Assembly (NCBI RefSeq): GCF_029931775.1
Contig: NC_079312.1
Location: 132,045,872 to 132,109,871 of the forward strand
Length of the DNA stretch: 64,000 nucleotides
Source: Euleptes europaea
Lineage: Eukaryota > Chordata > Lepidosauria > Squamata > Sphaerodactylidae
Direction: 5' to 3'
In this document: positions 46,900-59,800 of the stretch, piece by piece
How positions within the stretch are numbered: position 1 is the stretch's first letter
Layout: every line of letters begins with the position of its first letter
Position numbers and translations under genes: made by a program
Notes under the pieces: generated by a model
Seen by the model: only the letters and a program-made list of their open reading frames with translations
Told to the model about the DNA's origin: nothing
The model's database searches: none

Positions 46900-47872
46900 C
46901 TGGCCCTCGAAGTTAGGCAGAAATAAGCATTTCTTTGTCTTCCTGATTTAAAAGTTGGAGTTAGAATTTAACAGAAAGGTTGCCCATCCCTGAGCTCATC
47001 TCCTCCAGAATGGAAGGAACACAGCAAACTGTAGGAGTCAAAACAGTCCCTTAAACCCCCATTCTACTTATTAAAATCCTGTCGTGTGTAAAGGGGAAGA
47101 GGAGTGATTCTTCTCAATAACAATAAGCCAAGTAGTCTTATATACCTATTGGGGTACTCGATCTGTCGTACGAAGGCCAAAGAAATCACACACTGGTGCC
47201 AGTATCTTGATCTCTGTACTTATACTTCAGAAAGATTTGGCAATAGTGATATGCCCAGGCACAGAGTATAAATGATATATGCACCTAAAAACGGCGGTGA
47301 AACAGGACAGTGATTTATATCGAGCAACTCCTGCCTCAAACTCATGATCATGCAGGTTGTATGGATCAGGGTTTTTCCTGATGTCGACATACATGACTGC
47401 CATGGAAGTGAAACAGGGGCCCAAAAAGTCCTTCATGGTAGCGGTGATTTGTGACAGTGGAGATTTCACTTGCTACTCCAATGTAGTTTTTCCAGGCACA
47501 ATCCTAGCACTAGGATAATGTGTAAGCTCTTCCCAGTATGCAGAGGAAGGCATTTTTGCCCCTACTTCATGCAAACTTGCCTTTCCTAATGGGCTACAGA
47601 TTAGATCCTGGAATGAACGGCTGTGGCTTGGGCCTTAAAACATGGCTTGTAGGTTTGAACAAGGCTAGGCCATGAAAATGGTTTCTAAGGCAACTGCAAG
47701 TCCCTGAATGACAGCCCAAGTCCAGGTAATCTCCAATGCAATGTTGCAAGGTATTCATGAAACAGGAAGTCAAAATCTGGGATATCCCACATGCCTCATA
47801 AATTGACCACAATTCTCATTCTGGGACTCCTAATTTTTGAAAGTTGGGACAAGATCCTTTAAGACTTATTGC
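46900..47872. other. LRRC45 3' flank
   Basis: No repeat or gene is recognised. It should contain the LRRC45 3' UTR. I see no perfect AATAAA on the minus strand; AATAAG variants are present near 47046 and 47864. Confidence 0.4.
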
Positions 47873-50800
47873 TCATTTCTTGGGGATGAAAGAACTCAGG
47901 GGGGAACCCTGAACATAGGTCATTATGGCGTTCTGAAGAAAACTGGCTCGTTGAGCTTCCTCTTCCCTCATCCTGGAGATCTCGGCCTCTCGAACTCTCA
48001 GCTTCTCCATTAGGCTTGCGATTTCACCGTCTTTGTCCAACAGCGCCTCCCGGTGATTACTGGACAGCACTGCATGAGGAGGAATGAAGTATTAGCATAC
48101 ACAGGCTTTCTGGTTCACCCAGGGAAAATGCTCTTGAGACAAAGTAAGTTCTACGGAGCAGCAACAGACAACCACTTGCTCATACGGCTGTGCAGAAAAC
48201 AAGGTTGATTTGCAGAGATGATACCACAGCCTAAAGCTGTGAATGGCATAGTGAAAAAGTCAGGATTTGATCCCAACTGTGACAAATCCCTCCTATCCCT
48301 GCAAGATGCTGCTGGCCCCTCCTACAGAACAGAGAGTCAGTCATGCTTTGGCCATCAACTGAAGCAGGTCCTTCCGCTATCAGTTACTGAGTTCAATTCA
48401 GGTATTGCTTATTTCCTACAAAGACTTTAATGGTCTTCGGCCCACGTAACTACAGGACCGCCTCTCCTGCTATGCTCCACCATGACAGCTTCACTCATCT
48501 GAGCAAAGCCTTCTGAGGGGGCCATTCTACAAATGGGTAAGACTAACAGCTGCCAGTACACATGCTTTCCCCACATTGTGGAATGGCCTGCCCAAAGAGC
48601 TCAGGATGCCTCCCCCCACACACACTTCTGTCATTCCATGAACTTTAAACAGAATTGTTCATGAGGACATTTCTATAAAAGGAATACGGCTGTGGCATAA
48701 TGGAATGGAGGGTGCTTTTATAGGGAACAGGATTTTAGTCTATTCCACTGTTGATTGTATGCATTTACCTTACTATCACTGCATTTTTCTACTTTAGTAA
48801 TTCCAATTTTTATATTATGACTCATCACACCTGTTTTTCTTTTTACACTGTTTCTAATTTTTGACATCTTCACCCTATTGCATTGTTTGTTGGATGCCTC
48901 ATGCCACCTGACTGCGTTGCCTTACACTATGTGCCACCCTCCTAGATTCCAAGGTAACTTCTTTAATAGTCAGTCTTCCGAGATTTTATTCTCCTCTTGG
49001 ATCGTGATAAACACAACCGTTCCTAGTGGAGTTTGCGTGAACAAGATGAGCTGGTTCAGAAGGGTGTGTGCCCAGCTTATGCTCCATCGAATAACCGTTA
49101 GGTAACTCCTTATGGGACCTAAATTTAATTAGAGCTGAGCCAAGGAATGAATTTATAGCTGGATCAGATGGATTCGTTGCTTTAGTGTCCTGTTTCAAAA
49201 GTATGGGCAGGGTCTACATTGTTGGAGTTTCCTTGATCGCCAAGAGTTTATGCCCTAAGCCAGGGGTCGGCAAACTCGTTAGTCAAGAGAGCCAAATATC
49301 AACAGTACAACGATTGAGATTTCTTTTGAGAGCCAAATTTTTTAAACTCAAACTATATAGGTAGGTACACTGTTTATTAATAAACTTTAATTAAAATTTA
49401 GCAGAAGTGGAAACCAGTAGAGCACCTACTGCACAGTGGGGTGGTGAATGGCTGTGGGGAGAGTGTAAACCACCCCCCCCCCCCGGTTCCTTTTGAAAGA
49501 GGCACAAAGTAGCAGGAAGAGGGGAAACCTGTAGTAATAGGCCAGGGGAGGGCTAACAATTGCCAGACAAAAAGGCCCACTGTTTTCTCCCCCCCCCCCA
49601 CCATCACCCAGCGAGGGTCCAGATGTCCAGGGATCCCAGGCACAGAGGAAGAGGCCAGCAGGTCCTCGGTCTGTGTGTGTTCCATGCAAACAAACAAGGG
49701 GGAGATGCACAGTCCATCCTTCCTTCCCCCCGCCACGGACATGCCAGTTCCCAGAGGGAGGGGCAGGTGCTCACCCCCCCACACCATTCTGGGACCGACG
49801 GGCTCCAGATTCAGGGCGGGCAGGCAGGCAGGTGCCCGGGCAAGGTGGCTTGGCTGGAGGAGCTCCCGCCCCAGCTGGGGGGAAGGCAGGCAGGGCTGCG
49901 CGCCCAGGTGGCTTCCACGGGGGGAGAAAGGAGTCCCCCAACTGCCCCTTCCTCCCTCCCTCCCTCGAGGCCACGGTGCCAGCCCCCTCCCCCCTCCCAG
50001 GGGCGGCCTGAGCACGGCCTTGGCCCCGCTCTGCAGCCCTGGGAGCGAGAGCGGCCGTACCGAAAGAGAGGCCCACGCGGCAGGGAGGGGGAGGTGGCGG
50101 CCGCCGGGGCAGCTCGCTCTCTGCCTCCCCCTCCTCTCCGGGCTGCGGGCGGCCTCAAGCGAGAAAGGCGCTGCGCGGGGCTTCCTCGTCCGGGCGAAGC
50201 GCATCCAAAGCAATGAGAATTTCTCTCGAGCCTTTCTGAAGAGGGACTTGAGGAGCCAACAGCAGAAGCCAAGAGGCATTGGGTGGGCTTACCATGCAAA
50301 TATCGAAACGGCAGCTGCTCCCTCTGCTGCTTAAGAAACCCCCAATCCCCACAGCAGGCCAGCCAGCAGCAGCAGCACGTGGTCGCTCCTTTGTAATTCG
50401 AGTGCCTCCTGCGCAGACTTCTCCCCACAGCAGGCCCGCCAGCAGCAGCGGCACGTGGTCACTCCTACGTAACCCAAGCGCCTCCTGCGCAGACTCTCTC
50501 CTGCCCCCCGCCCCTTTCGCTACTCAGCCGGGCCCAGACATGGAAAGAGCCGCACTCAAGGGCTCAAAGAGCCGCATGCGGCTCGGGAGCCGCACTTTTG
50601 CGACCCCTGCCCTAAGCATTCCAGCCTTTTGGTTATGGCTAACTGTTCGTCCTCTGAGACGGTCAAAAAGGAAATGAGCTTACACTATGTAATCCACCTT
50701 GAGTCTCAGTGAGAAAGGTGGGCTATAAAGTAAACAGCACTTCGAAAAGTGAGCAGCAAAAAACTATGGGCTCCAAGGTCCTGCTTGACTGTGTGTCTCT

Positions 50801-53800
50801 GTTTCCTGTCCTCTCTGGGAAGCAGAAGCATATCCTTCCTAACCAAGTACCTTTCAGTTGCCGCTCCAGGGCTGCAATTTTCTCCCGCAGCCCTTCCTGC
50901 GCCGTCCTCTCGGCTTCCAGGTGTCCAATCTGCTCCTGCAGCTCCACTCGCACTTTGTTGATCTCGGCCACCTTCTCCTGTTCCTTGCCACTCAGTTCCT
51001 GCCATCCAAGTACATGGGGCAAAGCAGTCAGAGAAGCCTACAGTCTGAACGTGCGGAGCCAGTGTGGTGTAGTGGTTAAGAGTGGTGGTTTGGAGCAGTG
51101 GACTCTGATCTGGAGAACTGGGTTTGATTCACCCCACTCCTCCACATGAAGCCAGCTGGGTGACCTTGGGCTAGTCACACTCTCTCAGCCCCACCTACCT
51201 CACAGGGTGCCTTGGGCTAGTCACACTCTCTCAGCCCCACCTACCTCACAGGGTGTCTGTTGTGGGGAGGGGAAGGGAAGGTAATTGTAAGCCAGTTTGG
51301 TTCTCCCTTAAGTGGTAGAGAAAGTTGGCATTTAAAAACCAACTCTTCTTCTTCTCCCGGGCAAGGCCACAACATCTGCCATAGACACTACCCAGTCACC
51401 AAGGATGGAATCCTTATTCTCCTAATTTCTATTGCACTTCCTTCAGCTTTATTGGTATATGCTATGCACAACCCAATGAAATATAAGTATGATAGTTATG
51501 ATGGGAAGTTGATGAACAGAAACTATTTGTGTAGCCATAACACTGGTCCATGCTGAAGTCCATGTGCACATTGGCATTACTGAGGTGGAATGTATTTGGA
51601 TGTGTATTGTATGCCACAAAATCTGGGACCCTGTACCAACTGTTGTTGTTATGAAGTGGGGATTAGAGTGTGGGACTCAGACTGGGGATAACCAGATAAA
51701 ATCAATTACTACTTCCCAGTCTAACCTACATTATATGGGTGCTCTGAGGATAAAAGGGGTGAGAGGGAGGCATTGACCGGAGTTTCTTGGAGGAAGGTTA
51801 AACATTTTGAAGATATATAACAAATAAACAAACATGCCACATTTAAAAGTGTTTAAAAAGTTGCTGGCTCTTATGATTATATAGGGAATTTGAGGCATGG
51901 TCCAGGATAACAGTCAGAGAAGCTGCCTTTCTTGTCCTGAGCTTTTTAATTTCTCTACACTGTTCTTGCAACAACAAAAACCCTCCCAAAAATCTTTTTT
52001 TCTAAAATACTATAATGAGCAGAAATTGTATGCATTTGAAAAGTTGTCATCCAAGTTGAGTTTGCTGGCTATGGAATATGCGCATTGCCCATATGCATGC
52101 ACACACATACACATTCAAGCCATGCTCTCCACTCACCTGCTGAAGTTCTTCCACACGCCTCTTGAGTCCTTCCACCTGCATGCTCAGCTGGCTCTCCTTT
52201 CCGAGTGCCTCAGCCACCGCTTGTTTTTGCTGCAGGCAGTAATTCTGTGCCTCATCACGGGACTGCGCCATCAGACGCAGCTTGTCCTCCAGGTGCTCCA
52301 ACCGCTGTTGCTGTGATTTACAAAGAGGAAAAACAAAACCCAAACCCACAACGCTTCAACTTTTCTCAAACAAACATGGGCATCATGGACATTTGTGATA
52401 GGAAGGGGAAGAAGGGCACCTTTCAGGCCATGCTTCAATTTCATTTTGGGAGATTTTGTTTCCCCTGTGTTACAGCACCTTTCCTGACCCTGAGCCACCA
52501 GTGAAGATTTGGGGAATGTTCTCAGCATTTGGCTTTAGAAATGCAGCATGCTCCATAATGGCTGTATTTTCAGAACACAGTACAGTAAACAGAATTGCAT
52601 TTAAATGCGAAGTGTGGTTACCTGTGCCATACAGATGTAGATGGTGTGAGCTAATGCAAGTTAATTTTCCCTACACAAACCAGAATTTCTAGGCCAGGGG
52701 CAAGCTGACATGACCATATTATACCCGTGTTGAAACCAGGATACCGGCTACAGATTTGCTGCAGACTTCAATTTAAAGAGCTGGTTATTACCTTTAAAGC
52801 CCTTAACAAGATGAGGCCCACGAAACTCATGAGCGCCTCTCCCAGTGTGAATCTGTGCATCCTCTTAGATCTGCCCCCAAATCACCGCAAACTGTCTCAT
52901 CTTTGTGGCTGGCACAAAAGGCCTCTGTTAGGAGGGATCAGTAGCTTCACTATCAGTCTGGGGCAGCCACTCCTGGGACAGCCATTCCAGAGCCTGTGTG
53001 CCAAAACCTCTCCCCTGTTCACTCTTAGAAGAGCCTTTATACCTTTGTTGTTTCAGAAGACATTTGGTACAAATTCTGCAGGTGACATCAATTTTCATGA
53101 CTGATAGTGTGCATATCTAACTACTCAGTATTATTGTATGAAAAGACTGAGTTTATTTAGAGATGTGTATCCTGCTTTTAAAAAGTCTCATTGGTGTGTA
53201 TTTTAATTTTTTACGATAGCTGCCTTCAGCCTTACTGGAAAGGTGGGATTTGAAGATGAATAAATCTCCCCTGAACATTGAGATACTGGAGTGAAATCTG
53301 GCACATACTCAAGACACAGTTCTGTGTTTCAGGTTCAACTACCAGTTCAACCTGTGCATCCAGTTTCAAAAGGAGGAGGATAGTGCAAAGTCTGCCTTGA
53401 AGATGGAAATCTAGAAAGTGCTCGTGTGCATTCTGAACACTTCATGTTCCAATTAGAGCTTGATCCCCCAAAGGGGTCTAGAAACATTGTTATGCAATAT
53501 CTCCCTTGAGCACTGAGATACAATAGTGAAATCTGGAGCATATCCTTATGACACAATTCTCTACTTGAAGGTTGAACCACAGCTCAAACTGCATATCCAT
53601 GGTCAAAAAAGCCAAGGAAAGCACAAGATGCCCTGTAATGCAATATCTCCCTTGAATGCCAAGAAATTTGAGAATGATGGTATAATTTTCCATTTTCCAT
53701 TCAAACCACAGCTCGATTCTCAAACCCACTTTTATGGGAGGGGAAAGGGGAGAAAAGGCAAAATACACCGCAACATAATACCTGAAACAAGGACTTGAAA

Positions 53801-56800
53801 ACAACATGCTTCACTAATCTATAGGAATGAAGTGACTGACTTAAGAGAACAAGCTGAAACAGCTATCCATGTTTCACTAAAACAGAAAAGAGGCTGAGGG
53901 GGTGCAGTTATAGTCTTCCCACGCTAACAGGACCAGCGAGGTATGACTGCTAATGTGTCAGATTAGAACCTGGGAAAGCCAGAGGCTCCAAGCCCCACTT
54001 GACCCTGCAGCCCGTTTGAGTCAGCCCCACTCACTCTCTCAGCCTAACCTACCCAACAGAATTAATAATGATGGCAAAATGGGGGATGGGAGAAATACCT
54101 GGAGCTTCTTGGAGGAAGGACATGACAAAAATGTGATAGACAGCTAACATAACAGTTCCCTTCCAACTGTACAGGTCTGCGATTCTGCAACAGAAATACT
54201 GCTGAACTCCAAGGGCAGGACTACACACTACAGAAAGCACAGTGGAAGCCTTATGCTGTTTTCTTAAGCTGAACAATATTTAGTCTTGCATTTTTAATAG
54301 GTCTGCTATGTTAAATGTGGAGGAGGGCAGAGAAAAGTAAAATGTCAGTTCCGTGCTGGAGCTATCCTCTTTTTTCTGATAATGTGTAGTATGTCCAACC
54401 ACACATCCCACTGCCATTACATTTTGTGTTTTCTTGTCCCTCCTCCAAATCCTTACTTGCTAATAGTCTGGATAGGGAGAGCCAGTGGGGTGCAGCGGTT
54501 ACAGGGTCAAATGAGGACAGGGGAGACCTGGGTTCAAATCCTTGCTCTGCCATGAAGCCTGATCAGTGAGGCCAGTCACTCCCTTTTAGCCCAAAGGGTT
54601 GTTATGAGAATGAAATGAAGGACAGGAGAACCATGTACACCACGATGTGTGTAGAAGGATAGATAGAAGGGTAGAAGGGTGCGACAGAAATGTACTACAT
54701 GCCGTGCAGTCAGGATGCCATGTGGTAAGCTGGGGAGGGACAGGAGAGAATGCCATGCATTTCTGGGGGGGCCTCGCTGTTTCTTACATGTCATTCTGTC
54801 CAAGGCGGCCAGTCCCTTTGAGATGCCCAGCCACACTCACCTCTTCCAACCTGGCTTGGTTTCTGGCTTTGATGAGCTCCTGCTCAATATGGCCCCGTTC
54901 CACAACTGCAGCAGCCTTCACTTGGCTCAGCTCCTGCTTACAACACAAGAAGACCATCTCATGGCAACTTCAGGCCTTAGAAAAGGGAAGGCGCCAGAGA
55001 AGGGAGTAAGAGATTTCTCACACAACAGGCTGCATCTGGATGCAGCATTCTAGAGGATGTCAAGGCAAAAGAGGATGGGAATTTAACGTTGTGTTTGGCC
55101 GTGACAGGAAGCAGTTCATGTCTGGTAAGCTAAGGCAGGACCGCTTGTTGACGGCAGAACAAAAATAAGCCGTGGGGTTTTGAAGTCCAAGAGCACGACA
55201 ATTCACCCCATGTGGAGTGTTAGCCTTCAGCCATTGGTGCTACCCATAACTCTGGAAGGAGCTAACAGGAAACCTTGGCAGGCTCTCCTGCCATTTGCTT
55301 CTGTGGGGCCACAGAAAATGCAGGATCATTTGCTTATCTTGGCACAGCTTTGTGACTGGATCAGATGGGGAATTAAGCAGCCACCTGTAGAAGCCCCAGA
55401 CATCTCATGTACTGGATGCTTAGCAGGCTTCTGCAAAAGACATAATCACATATTTCTCCTCCGCTCACCTCCTCCAGCCCTATGCGGATATTTGCCAGCT
55501 TCTGGGTTCGCTCCTGCAGGGAACGCTCGGTTGCCTCCAGGTGACGCGTCATTTGATCTACCTGCATTCAAACAGCTTGGATCAGGAGAGTACCCAGCAT
55601 CACCCACACACAACCTGCTATAATCTGCCTCTCTCTTCAGTAAATGGGAGCCACCTCAGCTCAAACCAAAGATGCTTGAAGGCAGGATATGGGTCTGCTT
55701 AGAGCAAACACCAGTCTTGGGGCAGAGAAAAGGAGGGGGGGAAAGAGGTCCAAGATTTAGCAGAACAAGACCAATAAAACAGTTGATTTTCTAATGCAAG
55801 AGAAGGGCTTGGATTTGAAAGATGGGCAAGCAGCTGCCTCGGGCATCAGTGTTCCAGGGACTCCAGACTAATGAGGGAATCCCTCAAGCAGGAGACACAG
55901 CAGTAGGGTCTCCATGTGGGTACAATTGTGAAAGTATCAATGGAGCAGGAAAATGAGGGCTGTAATTGGGGAAATCGCCAAAGGTACCCCCCTTCAAGCA
56001 TCCTGCTGTCCCAAGGAGCTTCCTTGGAACAACCACTTCCTCCACTCCATAACAGAGAAAAAAGGCTGCAGCTAAGAAGGCAGAGGAAACACGGTCATTG
56101 CACATCACAAGATGGTGGAGGGAGAGGGTCATCAGAATAGACTGAGGCAGCTCTGCTTCTACCAGCTTCTTCTATGCCCATGAAAACAGAACAGAATTGC
56201 AGCTTCCTAGTATGGTCCTTTCCACCCCTGATCTGTTTGATGTCCCACCAGTCCCCTCCTCACCTCTTTCAGCCGAAGGGATTCTGCATCCTCAAGGCCC
56301 TGCTTGAACCTCCTCTTCTCCATCTCCAAGCGCTCTGGGGATAAACAGGGAAGACTACCTATACAGCTCCGGCTGCTTGCGCATCCCGTCCTTTCCCCAG
56401 GCAATCCAGGCTCTGGCCTGCCTTTGACAACTCATGCACCAAAACCATGCTCACCTTCAGCCTGTGCAGCCCGCAGCTTCAGCTCTGCCGTCGTGTGGGT
56501 CAGGGTCTCCTTCACATGAAACAGCTGCTCCTTCTGCCCTTGGCACTTCCTTTCCAGTTCATCCACCTAGGTGCAAGCCGCTCCCATGAAATGAGGGCAA
56601 GCCCAACATCCGTACAGGACAGTGGGCTGCTGGGACATGGCACAAGTTGGTTGGGACCAGGCCTGGGAAGTCCCTAGAAGGGAGTCTCATGGAAAAGCAC
56701 CACAGGAGGATACTCAAGGCTACTTCCATACCTCATTCCTGAGCAGGAGATTTTTGTCGTTGGCAGCTGAAAGGTCACGCTGAAGCTTTGCTTCTCGATC

Positions 56801-59800
56801 TGCAGCATCCTACCAACCCAGCCAGTAGAAGAAATCAGTTCATCAGTTTCCTTCCTGTAGCTCCCCCAGCCTTCCTCCACGTCTTGGGTGTTGGTCAGGC
56901 ATCACTTTCCATGCTGCCACTCAACCAACACCTTTCCCAACCAAAAGCTTCCATTCCTGGACTTCATGCATTGCCACAGATCTACTCAATGGCAATGTCA
57001 CCCCAGGTTAGGTGAGCACGTCCCCTGTGCACGCACCGGTTCATTACTGACCCATGGGGTGACGTCACATCTCGACTTTTACTAGGCCGACTATGTTTAC
57101 AGGGTGGTTTGCCAGTGCCTTCCGCAGTCATCTACACTTGACCCCCAGCAAGCTGGGTACTCATTAAGCTGGGTACTCATTTTACCGACCTCATAAGGAT
57201 GGAAGGCTGAGTTACACACAAGTGTGTGTGACTCACACAAGTTCACAAGGTTGGAAGAGACCACAAGGGCCATCTAGTCCAACCCCCAGCCATGCAGGAT
57301 CCCACAATCAAAGCACTCCCGACAGATGGCCATCCAGCCTCTGCTTAAAGACCTCCAAAGACGGGGACTCCACCACCCTCCGAGGCAGTGCATTCCACCG
57401 TCGAACAGCCCTCACCGTCAGAAAGTTCTTCCTAATGTTTAGGTGGAATCCCTTTTCTCTTAGTTTAAATCCAGTACTCCGTGTCCTAGTCTCTGTAGCA
57501 ACAGAGAACAAGCTAGCTCCCTCATCAACATGACATCCCTTCAAATATTTAAACATGGCTATCATGTCACCCCTTAACCTTCTATTTTCCAGACTAAACA
57601 AACCCAGCTCCTTAAGTCTCTCCTCATAGGGCATGGATTCCAGACCTTTGACCATTCTGGTCGCCCTCCTCTGGACACGCTCCAGAATGTCAACATTCTT
57701 CTTAAAATGTGGAGCCCAAAACTGGACATAGTATTCCAAGTGAGGTCTGACCAATGCAGAATACAGTGGTAGTATTACTTCCTTTGATCTAGACACAATA
57801 CTCCTATTGATGCAGCCCAGAATTGCATTGGCCTTCTTAGCTGCCATATCACACTGTTGACTCATGTTCAATTTGTGGTCCCCTAAGACTCCCAGATCTC
57901 TTTTACATGTACTGTTGTCAAGCCAACTCTCTCCCATCCTGTACCTGTGCCTTATGTTGTTCCTGCCTAGGGGAAGTACTTTACACTTCTCCCTATTGAA
58001 ATCTATTTTATTGCTTATGGCTCAGCTCTCCAGTCTATCAAGGTCATTCTGAACTCTGACCCTGTCCTCTGGGGTATTAACTACCCCTCCCAACTTGGTG
58101 TCATCTGCAAATTTGATTAGCATATCCTCTATTCCATCATCCAAGTCATTTATAAAAATATTAAATAGTACCAGTCCCACGACAGACCCGTGGCACCCCA
58201 CTGGTCACTCCTCTCCAGGATGAAGTTGTGCCAACCTTGAGCCGGCTACCTGAAACCGACTTCTGTTGGGATCAAACTCAGGTCATGAGCAGAGCTTTTG
58301 ACTGCAGTACTGCAGCTTATCACTCTGCGCCACAAAGCTCCTCCCACCCCAGGTTACCCCAAGCTATTTATTTACAAAATGTACACCCCACTTTTCTGCC
58401 CAACCAGAGCCACCAAACCTACCTTCTTGAGCTGCTGCAACTGCTTGGCCTGGCTCTCCTCCAGTCTTGCCTCCTCCTCCTTCGCCGTACTCAGCAGCTC
58501 CCCAAGACTGTGCACCTTCTGCTCTGACAGGGCCAGGGCGGCCTCCATCATCTGGAGCCTGCAAAGCACAAAGTGTTGCATGAGTCACTCTGGCCAATCC
58601 AAACGTTGGTATTAAGAACCCCGAGCCTGCAGCTGCAGCACCATTGTATATATGTGGGTGAACACATGAAGCTGCTTTCTACTTAATCTTGGTCCATCAA
58701 AGTCTGTATTGTCTACTCAGACCGGCAGTGGCTCTCCAGGGTCTCAGGCTGAGGTCTTTCACATCACCTACTTGCCTAGTCCCGTTACCTGGAGATGCTG
58801 AGGATTGAACCTGGGACCTTCAGCATGCCAAGCAGATGCCCTACCACTGAGCCATGGCCCTTCCCGTTTCAAAATCACTTACTGCAAGCGCTTGCCCTTT
58901 TCAGTAAGTGTGGCCCACTTCAAACCCCAAGTATGCAAGATGGTGAGTACAACAGTACATAAATCCTCCAATGCCTTGGTGTGGTTTTGCCTGTGGCCAA
59001 CTAAGCTGAGCAGGCAGCAATGTAACACAGGAGCAGCTGGCAGGAGCACAGATCTGATCCTACGCCAAAGCAAGACCCACAAACAGATCCTGTCCAGGAC
59101 AGCCCTGCCGCCTCCGCTGCTTGTGGCACCCATGCCTTAATGCAAGTTGTCAAAGCATCTTGTTTGCATGATCAGAGTGATAAACAATGGCAAAGGGACA
59201 AACCTCTCCCTGCTCTTCTGAAGCTAGTTTACATTATTGCAACCTCACTTGTGAACGTTTTATTCCATATCGAGGTGTGTTTGAGTGCTTGCATCTATGT
59301 GCCATCTCCACCCTGTCTACAAGTTCCCCCCTGCTCACTCCCATGACTCTCCAATGCCTGCTCAGCCTGTCTCACAGAGACTTGTTCCTCCTTACTTTGC
59401 TTTTAGTGAGTTCAGCACAGAATGACGTTCAGTCAGGGCTTCCTGCAGCTGCCCGACTCGTGCCGCTGAGACCCTGCATGGAGAACAGAGGCAATATGCA
59501 GAGATGGGACCACCCAGAAAGTATATCTCACATCAAGAGCAGGAGAGGGAGAAGCAAGTTTGAGACCTGGTTAAAACGGGACAGAGAGGGGGCTTAGAAA
59601 GGCCTCAAAAAAGCATGACACACATTAGAGGCAGTCCCTCTGAGACAAGAGGCACTTCCAGACATAGCAGTTCGCAGGTGATCAGGGTTCAGGATTGCTA
59701 CTGGTCCAGAAGACCAAGCAGGATCTGTACCAATGGCAGGCATATGTCATACCAAAAGGCAACCATATGTCATACCAAAAAGCTTTAAACCCTTGCAACA

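Noticed and set aside
49398-50428. Open frames of up to 293 codons on both strands
   Set aside because: All fall inside the GC-rich core of the hAT element. Composition is Pro/Arg/Gly-biased with no recognisable domain.
58790-58863. tRNA-Ala-like sequence
   Set aside because: A and B boxes are those of a SINE head. The sequence continues into the SINE body and the acceptor stem does not close.
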